15,322 nt of DNA from an uncultured Saprospiraceae bacterium (lineage in GTDB: Bacteria > Bacteroidota > Bacteroidia > Chitinophagales > Saprospiraceae): assembly GCA_937959095.1 (NCBI GenBank), contig CALGLY010000092.1, positions 1 to 15,322 of the forward strand, written 5' to 3'. Below the pieces are notes generated by a model, which had not been told where the DNA came from, searched no databases, and was given only the letters and a program-made list of their open reading frames with translations. Each line of letters begins with the position of its first letter. Within the stretch, counting starts at the first letter, position 1. Of the stretch, positions 1 through 7,405 are shown in pieces. The position numbers were made by a program, and so were the translations under genes.

Positions 1-206
1 GCTTTCAGCAAAATAAGGTGATGCAATTACTCACGCTCATCACTACGATTTTTGTGCCGCTTAGTTTTTTAGCTGGTCTGTATGGAATGAATTTTGATAA
101 TATGCCTGAATTGCATTTTAGGTATGGCTATTTTGTCTTGCTTCTTGTGATGGCATTATTAGTCGTAGGGTGTATCATTTATTTCAAACGACAACGGTGG
201 TTGTGA
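1..206 (+). CDS. corA: CorA-family magnesium channel, C-terminal fragment
   Basis: This is the 3' end of a gene that starts left of the window; the frame is open from base 3 to the TGA at 204-206. The visible 67 residues carry the CorA signature: a first transmembrane helix ending in the YGMNF (GMN) motif, a short acidic loop, a second hydrophobic helix, and a short basic cytoplasmic tail. In CorA channels the GMN loop is the selectivity filter of a pentameric inner-membrane Mg2+/Co2+ channel. The ATG at base 21 lies inside the first helix, so it is not the real start. No clear terminator follows before the convergent anti-sigma gene, whose stop is 37 bases away. Confidence 0.93.
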   Translation, partial: FQQNKVMQLLTLITTIFVPLSFLAGLYGMNFDNMPELHFRYGYFVLLLVMALLVVGCIIYFKRQRWL

Positions 207-243
207 TATGAATTGAAAATGGAGAATTGATAAGTAGAAATGT

Positions 244-1020
244 CTAAACCGCACCTACAAACTGAATATCGGTAGGTACAGGACTACCACCAGCATCTTC
301 CAAACTAATTGCAAACACTTTAGCTGTTTCTACAAATTCGACTTCAATAAAATCGTCACTCAATTCAAATACGCCCATACTCTGCGGCGCACCATCTGCA
401 ATGTACCAAAGTTGATACTGTTTTCCTTCGGGCGGAGTGGGGAGCTGCCCAGCATCGAGATAAGCAATTTGGGTATTTGAATTAGCATGAACGAAAGCAA
501 TTGTTTCCGAGCCTTCTTTTGCCATCATCGTTGTCTGATTGCCTGCGGTACGAAGAATATTAAGCTTATTCGCTAAATCTGTTACAGTTTGCTCAAGCTT
601 ATCGCAATCTTCTTTTTGGCTTGATAAGGTCGTTTCAGTAGTGCTTAATTGTTCCACTACCTTATTTCTTTGCTGATAAAAATAAAAAGCAAGCCCTATC
701 GCACCTAAGAGCAATGCTCCTAAAAGTACTGGCAGCCAAGAGGAATTATTTGCTGTTGCTCTGTTTGTTGGATTATCAGAGGCTTGAGTTGTACCCAATT
801 GATCTAAAGTATTCAATATTTCCTCCGTCAATCCTTCTCGTAGAGGTACGGCATTAGCTTGTGCGTACTGCATGAGCGCATTTTCAAGAGCATTTATCTC
901 TGCTCTAATTTCAGGATAGTTCGTAGCATTACGCAGCACTTCCGCATTTTCTCGCTCGGAGAGAATGCCTAGCACGTATTGCTCTAAAATTCCTGACGCT
1001 ATGTATTCTTGTACGTTCAC
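244..1020 (-). CDS. RskA-like membrane anti-sigma factor
   Basis: Predicted 258-residue single-pass membrane anti-sigma factor. Residues 1-75 form the helical cytoplasmic sigma-binding part, without the HxxxCxxC zinc motif of ZAS-type anti-sigma factors. Residues 95-115 are a transmembrane helix and about 118-155 look coiled-coil. Residues 160-258 match the extracytoplasmic RskA (anti-sigma-K) domain, with QYQLWYIADG, a SMGVFEL stretch and a late EDAGGSPVPT segment. The start is GTG at 1018-1020; an in-frame TAG just upstream rules out a longer protein. Only one base separates it from the sigma factor stop (TAA-A-GTG), so the two are surely cotranscribed and probably translationally coupled. 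Regulated proteolysis releasing the sigma factor is known for RskA and is assumed here. Confidence 0.9.
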   Translation of the reverse strand: MNVQEYIASGILEQYVLGILSERENAEVLRNATNYPEIRAEINALENALMQYAQANAVPLREGLTEEILNTLDQLGTTQASDNPTNRATANNSSWLPVLLGALLLGAIGLAFYFYQQRNKVVEQLSTTETTLSSQKEDCDKLEQTVTDLANKLNILRTAGNQTTMMAKEGSETIAFVHANSNTQIAYLDAGQLPTPPEGKQYQLWYIADGAPQSMGVFELSDDFIEVEFVETAKVFAISLEDAGGSPVPTDIQFVGAV

Positions 1021-1021
1021 T

Positions 1022-1600
1022 TTATGCTAAATATTCAATTATTTTTTCAATGATTAAAACAGTCATCAGATCCGTTGGTGATAGTACTTTGCGTAGTTCA
1101 CGCAAGGCAATTCGCACCCTCGACTTTACTGTGCCAAGCGGAATATCCAATTCTTGTGCAGCTTCCTGCTGCGTATATCCTTGTAAATAAAGTAAATCAA
1201 TAATCAGACGGTACTTCTCGTCTAGTCCTGTGAGTACCTTTTGTAGTCCAACATCTTGTGGGTTCATGTTTTCACTAAACGCTACATTATCATATACGTC
1301 TGCATCGAGTGATTTGGATTTTCGATTAGTTTGAAATTTTTTAGAACGGGTTTTATCTATAGCAGTATTGCGAGCAATATTGATTAACCAAGTGAATAAT
1401 CTCCCCTTCGTTGAATCATAATTATCTCCTTTCTTCCACACCTTCACCATCGTGTCTTGCAATACTTCTTCTGCTAGTTCCTGCGTACCTACTATTTTGA
1501 AAATGACTCCTTGTAATGCAGCACCATACTTAGGCAAAATCAGCGCAACGGCTGTTTTTGCATCGGTAGATAAAAGTTGTATGATTCTGCTATCGTCCAT
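1022..1600 (-). CDS. ECF-subfamily RNA polymerase sigma factor (SigK-like)
   Basis: A 192-residue ECF sigma factor. Region 2 spans about residues 20-90 and contains AEEVLQDTMVKVWKK and the region 2.3/2.4 segment with LFTWLINIARNTAIDKTR. Region 4 spans about 120-178, with the helix-turn-helix around YTQQEAAQELDIPLGTVKSR. A linker of about 30 residues joins them, as usual for ECF factors. Its partner directly downstream is an RskA-like anti-sigma factor, the pairing typical of the SigK group. It would direct polymerase to promoters with ECF-type -35/-10 elements. Boxes of that kind lie upstream of three genes in this window. No such box is visible in front of this gene, so autoregulation is not supported. 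Confidence 0.93.
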   Translation of the reverse strand: MDDSRIIQLLSTDAKTAVALILPKYGAALQGVIFKIVGTQELAEEVLQDTMVKVWKKGDNYDSTKGRLFTWLINIARNTAIDKTRSKKFQTNRKSKSLDADVYDNVAFSENMNPQDVGLQKVLTGLDEKYRLIIDLLYLQGYTQQEAAQELDIPLGTVKSRVRIALRELRKVLSPTDLMTVLIIEKIIEYLA

Positions 1601-1795
1601 TAATTATAATAGATTTTTTTCTTCAAAAGCTAAATTAAGAAAAGCAATGGAATCCATGCTATTTTTTTCCCTTTAGCTAAAAAAAATAGAAATTTTGATA
1701 AGTTTTCTATTTCTATCTGAATAATGAATTTTAAATGAGTTTGTCAAAAAAACTAGAATTTCTTAGCTTGCGTAACATCAAATATAATGTAGCAA
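1601..1795. promoter_or_regulatory. Divergent intergenic region between sigma operon and EEP gene
   Basis: A 195-base AT-rich spacer must hold promoters for both divergent units. It contains an inverted repeat of 9-base arms (AAATAGAAA at 1684-1692 and TTTCTATTT at 1704-1712). On the plus strand a CGTAAC at 1771-1776 sits 17 bases after AAAAAC (1748-1753), a loose ECF-like promoter 20 bases before the EEP start. Neither signal is strong enough to call as a defined site. Confidence 0.3.
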
Positions 1796-2827
1796 ATGCC
1801 ACGACTTTTTATATGCTTATCCTTGCTTTGGCTAATTGCCACTATTATTCCTTTTTTCAGAGGGCAATACTGGTTCTATAAAGGCTTTGAGTTTTTCAGA
1901 ATTCAATTGACTATAATAGGTAGCCTTTTGCTGCTTACTAGTGTGTTTTTTCTACAACCTCAAACACCTGCAGAACATATTTTGAAGGTATTACTTGCTT
2001 TGGGTCTTCTACATCAGTTTTATAAAATTGCCCCATATTTTCCTTTTTCGCCACTTCCCAAAGCGAAATCCGAGACCTTTAGCCTCATTGTAGCAAATGT
2101 ATTACTTCATAATAAAGAAAAAGATGCTTTCATTCAACTAATAGAAACGCATCAGCCTGATATTGTACTCACGCTTGAAAGTGACAGTCTTTGGGAAGCA
2201 AAATTAGAAGAATCATTAGGACAGACTTATCCTCATAAAGTAAAAGTACCTAAAGATAATTACTACGGGATGCACCTATATAGTCGCCTATCCTTTCAAG
2301 AAACGGAAGTAATGTATTTAGTAGAAGAAGATTATCCTTCCATCAGGGCAAAAATAGCATTACAAGATGGACGTAGTATTTTATTTTTCGGAATACATCC
2401 ACCACCACCTTCCCCTGTGAAAGATGAAGAAAGAACAAGTAAAATACGAGACGCTGAATTGATGTTGCTTGGAAAAAAAATTGCTCCTTTGGATTATCCA
2501 ACAATTGTCTGTGGTGATTTGAATGATGTTTCCTGGTCAAGAACTACGCGGTTATTCAAAAAGATGAGTCGCTTGATAGATGCGAGAGTCGGACATGGAT
2601 TTTACTGCACTTTTCATGCAGATTATCTGGTTTTTCGTGCGCCGATAGATCATTTATTTCATTCAAAAGAACTAATTGTTCCTGTAATGAAAAAGCTACC
2701 AAAATATGGCTCCGATCATTTTGCTATGTATTATGAAGTAGGTTTTGCAAAAGCAAATGGAAGTCCACTCGAAAAACCTAATAGAGCAGAAAAAACAGAA
2801 ATAGAAGCACTCATTGAAAAAGTGTAA
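1796..2827 (+). CDS. Membrane-anchored endonuclease/exonuclease/phosphatase (EEP) family protein
   Basis: A 343-residue protein with three N-terminal hydrophobic segments (about residues 3-20, 33-53 and 59-80), then an EEP-fold hydrolase domain from about 93 to 320. The family's metal and catalytic residues are all recognisable: Asn101, Glu128 (LTLESD), His201 (GIHPPP), Asp241 and Asn243 (CGDLND), and the closing Asp307-His308 (GSDHF). It should therefore be an active metal-dependent phosphodiesterase or phosphatase. Substrate (nucleic acid, phospholipid or inositol phosphate) cannot be told from sequence. The topology suggests a catalytic domain tethered to the inner membrane. Upstream it is divergent from the sigma operon. 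Its TAA directly abuts the stop of the convergent small exported protein. Confidence 0.88.
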   Translation: MPRLFICLSLLWLIATIIPFFRGQYWFYKGFEFFRIQLTIIGSLLLLTSVFFLQPQTPAEHILKVLLALGLLHQFYKIAPYFPFSPLPKAKSETFSLIVANVLLHNKEKDAFIQLIETHQPDIVLTLESDSLWEAKLEESLGQTYPHKVKVPKDNYYGMHLYSRLSFQETEVMYLVEEDYPSIRAKIALQDGRSILFFGIHPPPPSPVKDEERTSKIRDAELMLLGKKIAPLDYPTIVCGDLNDVSWSRTTRLFKKMSRLIDARVGHGFYCTFHADYLVFRAPIDHLFHSKELIVPVMKKLPKYGSDHFAMYYEVGFAKANGSPLEKPNRAEKTEIEALIEKV

Positions 2828-3331
2828 TTAGAAATCATCAATTGTTGTATTATCTTTTTCAAATTTTTCTTCAGCTTCATTGCTTTGGAAATGTACCACA
2901 AAGTCTTTTGATTTTTGCTCCGATAGAATAATATCTACCTCACCAACATTCCAAACCCGAATTGATTTTGTATTTTTTCGCAGGCGTTTATCAGGCTTCC
3001 CAAATCGCTGTAGCAAGATATATTCCATATCTTCATTTACGCTAGCATCACCACTTAATATTACTTTGTAAAATAAGTCATTTTCATCAAAGACATAAAG
3101 GATATTTTCTAGCACGGCTGTTCCAATGGTTAAATTTTCATACCTGCGCTCGTAGTAGTTACTTGTTGCACTACGTCCACGATGAATCAAATCTATATCC
3201 TTTTCATTATCAAATGCTACTGCTTCTATTGGCGTATTCCATGCCAAACCTCTAAAACTGTCTACCTCTTCTTGTGTCCACCCTATTGCTGTAGCAAATA
3301 GGAATAGGAATATTATTTTTATCTTTTTCAT
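2828..3331 (-). CDS. Small exported protein of unknown function
   Basis: A 167-residue protein with a clear N-terminal signal peptide (MKKIKIIFLFLF followed by a cleavage-like region near GWTQ, residues 17-20). The mature part starts with SFRGLAWNTPIEAV. This resembles the 'F-R-G-x-x-W-G-x-x-x-x-x-V' opening of small periplasmic Bacteroidota proteins that I cannot tie to a function. The rest looks like a small beta-rich domain with a charged C-terminal tail. No lipobox is present, because the expected cysteine is absent. It is monocistronic as far as can be seen. It converges on the EEP gene with no space between the two stop codons (TAATTA at 2825-2830). Confidence 0.75.
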   Translation of the reverse strand: MKKIKIIFLFLFATAIGWTQEEVDSFRGLAWNTPIEAVAFDNEKDIDLIHRGRSATSNYYERRYENLTIGTAVLENILYVFDENDLFYKVILSGDASVNEDMEYILLQRFGKPDKRLRKNTKSIRVWNVGEVDIILSEQKSKDFVVHFQSNEAEEKFEKDNTTIDDF

Positions 3332-3392
3332 AATTCTGTATCTTTTTTTAGTGAAGGAATAATATGGTTTTAAGGCAGCTAGTTGATAGGAT

Positions 3393-3569
3393 TTAGGAAC
3401 TCAAATCTTGTTTTATATCTGCTATTGTTTTATTGACATCTTGCTTGAAGCCTTCCCAATTGTCTTGTATGTTGTCTCCAATACTATTTAGGTCGCGAGG
3501 GGTACAGTTGTCTAAGCTTCCGTCACAATGAGTGTAGTTTCTAAAATACGGAGTGCCTTCAAGGATTCT
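3393..3569 (-). pseudogene. Start-less open frame, possible gene remnant or frameshifted tail
   Basis: A 58-codon minus-strand frame runs from just after a TGA (3570-3572) to a TAA (3393-3395), overlapping the 3' end of the DUF2383 gene in another frame. It has no in-frame ATG, GTG or TTG apart from a TTG two codons before its end. The last 28 codons, which lie outside the neighbouring gene, nevertheless read like a real amphipathic helix: GDNIQDNWEGFKQDVNK followed by TIADIKQDLSS. The NW-x-x-x-K rhythm faintly recalls CsbD-like proteins. It may be the end of a degraded small stress-protein gene, or the original C-terminus of the upstream protein after a frameshift. It could also be chance. 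Nothing else is visible in the 180-base gap 3332-3511. Confidence 0.3.
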
Positions 3570-3967
3570 TCAATTTCTTGGCGTTGATCTTTCAACATCA
3601 GCGTTGTGCTCATAGCCATAGGTATTTCATCTAGCACCCGATTGTAATCTTCTAAAGCATATTCTTCCCCTCGTAAACATTCTGTTAAAACTACGCGATC
3701 TCCTTCTGTAATACTTGATTTAAAATCAATCCAAGCCCGATGTAATGTACCTAAGAAGCTTGAACCATCATTTGGTGTGCCTCCAAGTAGTTTTATTTCG
3801 GATTCTAGTCGGTTAATTGCTTTGTTACGGATATTAGCATTATCCGAAAGCCATTTTTGCAATTTAGTATCGCTCACATTGCTAGCTGCTTCCTGATAGC
3901 CTTTCAGCGCATCATAACTTCTGGTTAATATATCATTCAATCCACTAATTACTACGGTGGTATTCAT
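3512..3967 (-). CDS. DUF2383 / PA2169-family four-helix-bundle protein
   Basis: A 151-residue helical protein matching the DUF2383 (PA2169-type, ferritin-like four-helix bundle) family in length and pattern. The N-terminus has GLNDILTRSYDALKGYQEAA, and LLGGTPNDGSSFLGTLHRAW lies in the middle, the part most typical of the family. A TECLRGEEYALEDY helix follows. The function is unknown; family members often sit with CsbD, entericidin-like and other general-stress genes. It has no signal peptide or membrane segment, so it is cytoplasmic. The CsbD-like gene lies 69 bases upstream on the same strand without a visible terminator between them, so an operon is likely. An open frame continues past its stop in another phase. 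Confidence 0.88.
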   Translation of the reverse strand: MNTTVVISGLNDILTRSYDALKGYQEAASNVSDTKLQKWLSDNANIRNKAINRLESEIKLLGGTPNDGSSFLGTLHRAWIDFKSSITEGDRVVLTECLRGEEYALEDYNRVLDEIPMAMSTTLMLKDQRQEIEESLKALRILETTLIVTEA

Positions 3968-4036
3968 ATTCTTATTATTTTTTAATGAAAGAAAAGGTGG
4001 TTCTGTAGGTTCTACTAAAGGACTTTGGCGAGCAGC

Positions 4037-4228
4037 TTATAAACTTCCAATCCAAGCTTGAAGCGTTTCTTTTGCTTCGCCTGTTTTTTCTTGTATTCTA
4101 CCGAGCAGCTCGTCTTCTTTACCTTCTACATATGTCAAATCATCGTCGGTAAGTTGTGCATACTTTTGTTTAATTTGACCTTTCAATTGATTCCAGTTTC
4201 CTTTTATTTTATCTGTTACAGCACTCAT
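4037..4228 (-). CDS. CsbD-family stress protein
   Basis: A 63-residue CsbD-like protein, full length for the family. It opens with TDKIKGNWNQLKGQIKQKY, followed by the LTDDDL turn, then the GKEDELLGRIQEKTGEAKE helix and a short hydrophobic end. CsbD is a small, highly charged, soluble protein induced under general stress in many bacteria; its molecular role is not established. The ATG start fits the family start exactly. It is the first gene of a probable two-gene stress operon with the DUF2383 gene. The promoter must lie in 4229-4350, where I cannot point to a convincing box. Confidence 0.93.
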   Translation of the reverse strand: MSAVTDKIKGNWNQLKGQIKQKYAQLTDDDLTYVEGKEDELLGRIQEKTGEAKETLQAWIGSL

Positions 4229-4669
4229 ATATTGTATGGTATTTTAAATTAAAAAATGATACTCTTTGAAAACCTTTCTATTGCCAAAGCAGAAATGTTT
4301 ATCAGAGGATTTAAAATGGTTATGTTTGATACAGGTTGTTATTTATCCAAATTCCTTAAGAAGGGAAAAACCTATTTGAAATTAGTGGTCTTTTATAGGA
4401 TTGGATTATCAGATGTTACATTAATAGAACAGGGTAAAAGAAAAAAAGTGCGATAAAATGAAAAAAAATCCAAACTCGAAATCCAAACCATCTCCCATCC
4501 TCGTAAGTAAACTTGAAAGCAGTCAAGAAATTTTATCTGCTTTTTTCATAAGACTTTAATGTAAAAAAAAATGTAGAAAGATGGTTTACACCAACCATTC
4601 TTCTATTGAAATTTTCATGCTATCTTCCAAAAGTTAGCATCAATTTAGAAACTTTAAAATTTAACGATT
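4229..4669. other. 441-base gene-free region between CsbD gene and propeller gene
   Basis: This AT-rich region separates divergent units. Near its left edge it should hold the CsbD promoter. On the plus strand it holds the AAATCC/CGTAAGTA box at 4479-4509. It then has about 155 bases of presumed 5' leader with two weak hairpins: ATGGTT/AACCAT arms at 4581-4586 and 4593-4598, and ATGCTA/TAGCAT arms at 4617-4622 and 4635-4640. A 66-codon frame at 4256-4456 has no recognisable protein features and I do not call it. Confidence 0.55.
4479..4509 (+). promoter_or_regulatory. ECF-type promoter-like box, copy A, before propeller gene
   Basis: AAATCC at 4479-4484, a 17-base spacer, then CGTAAGTA at 4502-4509. 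The CGTA core at this spacing looks like an ECF-sigma -10, and ATCC resembles a SigK-type -35. The same bipartite element occurs at 7248-7278 and, on the minus strand, at 14963-14992. Copies A and B also match across most of 46 bases (about three in four positions identical by eye). If it is a promoter, the leader is about 155 bases long. The alternative is an operator for another regulator. Confidence 0.5.
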
Positions 4670-7183
4670 ATGCTTCGAGTTCACTTTTTGGCAGCGATGC
4701 TGCTATGTCTAATCTATGCCCCTACAGTAACAAATGCACAATGTGTAAGTACCAATGTAAGTTCTCCAAATGGCGTAAATCCTATTCGTATTGCAGTAGG
4801 TGATGGTATTCCAGATGTAATTAGTTTTAATCATAGCGATGCAGGTGATTCCAAATATGCTTATGCCATTACAGATCAAGATTTCAATATATTAAAGATA
4901 AATACAGAAGAGCAAAATAGCGCAGATTTTGACGGCGCAGGAGAAGGTGGCTGCTGGGTATGGGGCTTTTCATACACAGGCGAAATTCTTGCAGATGCAG
5001 GCGACTTTGTGTTTCGCACTAAATTTTCGACAGGCTGTTGGCAAATATCAAGAACAGCATTAAATATTATACGTACTAGCGAAAACGCGCCTATGGTGGC
5101 TCAATTATTTGCTTCTTCTAATAATCAAGGAGTAGTAGGTGTCTACAATTTCCTAGCAGATAATTCGGTTCGTAAGCGTACTTATCCGAATGGTGGCGCA
5201 GATGCAGATGGTATCTATTATGATGCAGATGCGGACGTAGTGTATCAATTGAATCGCTCGGATAATGTCGTGCAAGCACATAGCGGCGTGAATGATAGCG
5301 GCTTCAACCCCATGATAACAGCTACTTCTAGTTCAGACTTTATGAATGGACGCGAAATAGCGGTGACTAGCGACAAAATTGTAGTAGCACAAGATGCGAA
5401 TGATAGTAACGGCGGCAATAAATTTTTGCTTTATGATTATAGCCCAACAGGTATTACTTTAGACAAGGTATATGATGCAGACATCAACCTTTGGGGGATT
5501 CATGCAGAAGGCAGCACACTTTATGCTATCGAAGATAACTCAAGTCGTTTAGCGATTTATGAAGATTTCTTCAATCAACCTGCTGGTGCAATCGCTGCTA
5601 CTAGCAGTATTGAGATAGAAGCAATGGTTCGCACACACGGTATTACCTACTATGCAGAAACGGATATGATGATTCTAACGGATGTAGGCGCAGCAAGCAG
5701 TCCAACGGATGGCGCATTCACGGTGGTTAAGAATTTCGGCATGGCAAGCGCAGATGGTATGATTAGCTTAGATGAACAAATCCGCGTGGAAGGAGATGCA
5801 ACATTCTTAGGAAATCCAGTAGATATTGCTTATGATGCGACTATCCGTATGATTTTTGTAGCAGAACGTGCTAATGGTGGCGGACGTATCTTAGGTTTCT
5901 CTGTACCGACGACTTCAGGAAATATTGCACCTAATTATAACAATGAATTTGCAGGTGCATCAGCCGTTTATTTTGCAGGCGATATGATGGAAACAACTAC
6001 GGTTGCACAAGTTTTTGCTTCTTCTAATAATACCGGTATGGTGGGCGTATTCGATGTAAAATCAGATAATTCAATAAGCATGGGTGGTTTTACAAGTATA
6101 GCAATGGATGCAGATGGTATCTTTTATGATGCTGGTGTAGATGTGCTATACCAATTGAATCGCACGGATAATGTAATCAATGCGTACAGTTCTGCTAGTG
6201 ACAACCCAATGGTGACAGCGACTTCTAGTGCAGATTTTGCAAATGGACGCGAATTGGTAGCAAGCGGCAATAAGCTAGTAGTAGCACAGGATGCAAATGA
6301 TAGCAATGGCGGCAATCAATTCTTTATTTACAGTTATAGCCCAATTGCAATTACCCTAGACAAAGTATACGATGCAGACATCAATCTTTGGGGAATGCAC
6401 TTAGAAGGTAGCACGCTGTATGCTATCGAAGATAACACGAATCGTTTAGCGATTTATGAAGACTTTTTCAATCAGCCAGAAGGTGCAATTTCAGCAAGAA
6501 GCAGCATCGAAATAGAAGGTATTGTTCGTACACATGGTATTACCTACTACGCGGCTACTGATATGATGATTTTGACGGATGTGGGTGCAGCAAGTAGCCC
6601 AACCGATGGGGCATTCACCGTAATTAAAAATTTCGGCATGGCAAGTGCAGATGGTATGGTGACACTAGATGAGCAAATTCGCATAGAAGGCGATGCAACC
6701 TTTTTAGGAAATCCAGTAGATATTGCATTTGATCCTACAACAGGCATGATTTTTATAACAGAACGTGCAAATGGTGGCGGACGTATTTTAGGCTTCACAA
6801 TGCCTATGGCATCAGGTAATATTGCACCAGGTTATAATGTGGAATTTGCAGGAGCATCAGGGCTTTACTTATCAAGCACGACAGGAAATCTACCAACACC
6901 TAACACGACGATTGAGGCAGCACTTCCAGTACAAAAAGAATTAGGACTCTTTCCTAATCCTACTTCAAGTGATTTAACGATTACTTGGGAACGCGTAGAA
7001 ACTACAACAACAGGAACAATCCGCGTATTCAATCTTCAAGGACAAGAAGTAATGAATAAGCAGATCAATATGAATGATTTAAATCAAACGAACTTAAATG
7101 TAACAGCATTGGTAGATGGTATCTATCAAGTTACTTTAGAATATAATAATACATTGCAACAGCAACGCTTTGTGAAGCAGTAA
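4670..7183 (+). CDS. T9SS-secreted protein with two tandem propeller-like units
   Basis: An 837-residue surface or secreted protein. Residues 1-23 are a signal peptide (cleavage near TNA-Q). Residues 24-140 form a small cysteine-containing domain seen in Saprospiria-type secreted proteins (GDGIPDVISF, SADFDGAGEGG, GFSYTGEIL). Residues 143-444 and 445-735 are two copies of a unit of about 300 residues. Each contains DADGI-Y/F-YDA, VVAQDANDSNGGN, DADINLWG, GSTLYAIEDN and ERANGGGRILGF, a pattern of short beta blades that suggests one propeller per unit. Residues 755-837 are a T9SS type A sorting domain (GLFPNPTSSDLTI, then VFNLQGQEV and a final strand). The ligand is unknown. A terminator follows the stop, so it is probably transcribed alone. 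Confidence 0.88.
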   Translation: MLRVHFLAAMLLCLIYAPTVTNAQCVSTNVSSPNGVNPIRIAVGDGIPDVISFNHSDAGDSKYAYAITDQDFNILKINTEEQNSADFDGAGEGGCWVWGFSYTGEILADAGDFVFRTKFSTGCWQISRTALNIIRTSENAPMVAQLFASSNNQGVVGVYNFLADNSVRKRTYPNGGADADGIYYDADADVVYQLNRSDNVVQAHSGVNDSGFNPMITATSSSDFMNGREIAVTSDKIVVAQDANDSNGGNKFLLYDYSPTGITLDKVYDADINLWGIHAEGSTLYAIEDNSSRLAIYEDFFNQPAGAIAATSSIEIEAMVRTHGITYYAETDMMILTDVGAASSPTDGAFTVVKNFGMASADGMISLDEQIRVEGDATFLGNPVDIAYDATIRMIFVAERANGGGRILGFSVPTTSGNIAPNYNNEFAGASAVYFAGDMMETTTVAQVFASSNNTGMVGVFDVKSDNSISMGGFTSIAMDADGIFYDAGVDVLYQLNRTDNVINAYSSASDNPMVTATSSADFANGRELVASGNKLVVAQDANDSNGGNQFFIYSYSPIAITLDKVYDADINLWGMHLEGSTLYAIEDNTNRLAIYEDFFNQPEGAISARSSIEIEGIVRTHGITYYAATDMMILTDVGAASSPTDGAFTVIKNFGMASADGMVTLDEQIRIEGDATFLGNPVDIAFDPTTGMIFITERANGGGRILGFTMPMASGNIAPGYNVEFAGASGLYLSSTTGNLPTPNTTIEAALPVQKELGLFPNPTSSDLTITWERVETTTTGTIRVFNLQGQEVMNKQINMNDLNQTNLNVTALVDGIYQVTLEYNNTLQQQRFVKQ
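5096..6880 (+). repeat. Intragenic tandem duplication of a unit of about 900 bases
   Basis: Unit 1 begins at 5096 (VAQLFASSNN) and unit 2 at 6002 (VAQVFASSNN), a period of 906 bases. The end of the unit is offset by 897 bases, so a few codons were gained or lost in the middle. The second halves of the two units agree at roughly four in five residues by eye. Many third codon positions differ, so the duplication is not very recent, or has diverged under protein-level constraint. Confidence 0.9.
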
Positions 7184-7204
7184 ATCAATAATCTTGTGAA
7201 TATG

Positions 7205-7238
7205 GAAATGGCACATTCTTGATGTGTCATTTCTTTTT
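7205..7238 (+). terminator. Intrinsic terminator of the propeller gene
   Basis: Twelve-base arms GAAATGGCACAT (7205-7216) and ATGTGTCATTTC (7222-7233) pair completely with one G-U wobble around a five-base loop. A run of five T (7234-7238) follows. It lies 21 bases after the TAA of the propeller gene. Confidence 0.85.
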
Positions 7239-7247
7239 ACTCCTAAA

Positions 7248-7278
7248 AAATCCAAACTACCTCCAATACACGTAAGTA
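7248..7278 (+). promoter_or_regulatory. ECF-type promoter-like box, copy B, before TPR lipoprotein gene
   Basis: AAATCC at 7248-7253, a 17-base spacer, then CGTAAGTA at 7271-7278. It starts ten bases after the terminator of the upstream gene, the right place for a new promoter. A leader of about 120 bases would follow before the ATG at 7406. See copies A (4479) and C (14963, minus strand). Confidence 0.5.
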
Positions 7279-7339
7279 ATAGTGAAGACAGAAAAAAACC
7301 TTTAAAAAGAAATACACTTTTGAACATGATTTTTTGATA

Positions 7340-7383
7340 ATTTGGATGTAGGTGGCAAGAATTGTGCCACCATCCAAATTTTT
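7340..7383 (+). terminator. Terminator-like hairpin in the leader of the TPR lipoprotein gene
   Basis: ATTTGGAT (7340-7347) and GGTGGCA (7351-7357) pair with TGCCACC (7365-7371) and ATCCAAAT (7372-7379). This gives a 15-pair stem with a three-base bulge and a seven-base loop, followed by TTTTT at 7379-7383. It ends only 22 bases before the start codon and about 60 bases after the presumed transcription start. It could act as an attenuator, a back-up terminator for the upstream gene, or an RNA-protecting 5' hairpin. A looser promoter reading (TTTTG at 7318 and TAATTTG at 7338) overlaps its left arm. Confidence 0.6.
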
Positions 7384-7405
7384 CAAGAAGAGAAAAAACA
7401 GAATT

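Noticed and set aside
1644..1671. AGCAATGG/CCATGCT imperfect hairpin followed by a T run upstream of the EEP gene
   Set aside because: A bulged stem with a three-base loop, and no plus-strand gene upstream that it could terminate; better explained as AT-rich spacer.
4256..4456. 66-codon plus-strand frame between the CsbD and propeller genes
   Set aside because: No recognisable motif, signal peptide or family. It lies in a very AT-rich intergenic region where the CsbD promoter is expected, and its codon content looks random.
7248..7379. Antitermination by pairing of ATCCAAA in box B with the left arm of the leader hairpin (and AAACCATC in box A with GATGGTTT at 4580)
   Set aside because: Complementary 7-8 base stretches exist, but if the boxes are promoters they are not transcribed. 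Matches of this length are also fairly likely by chance in such short AT-rich sequence.
7352..7405. Longer start (GTG at 7352) for the TPR lipoprotein
   Set aside because: It would add 18 basic residues before a complete lipoprotein signal, and it lies inside the hairpin. The ATG at 7406 gives a normal signal and lipobox.
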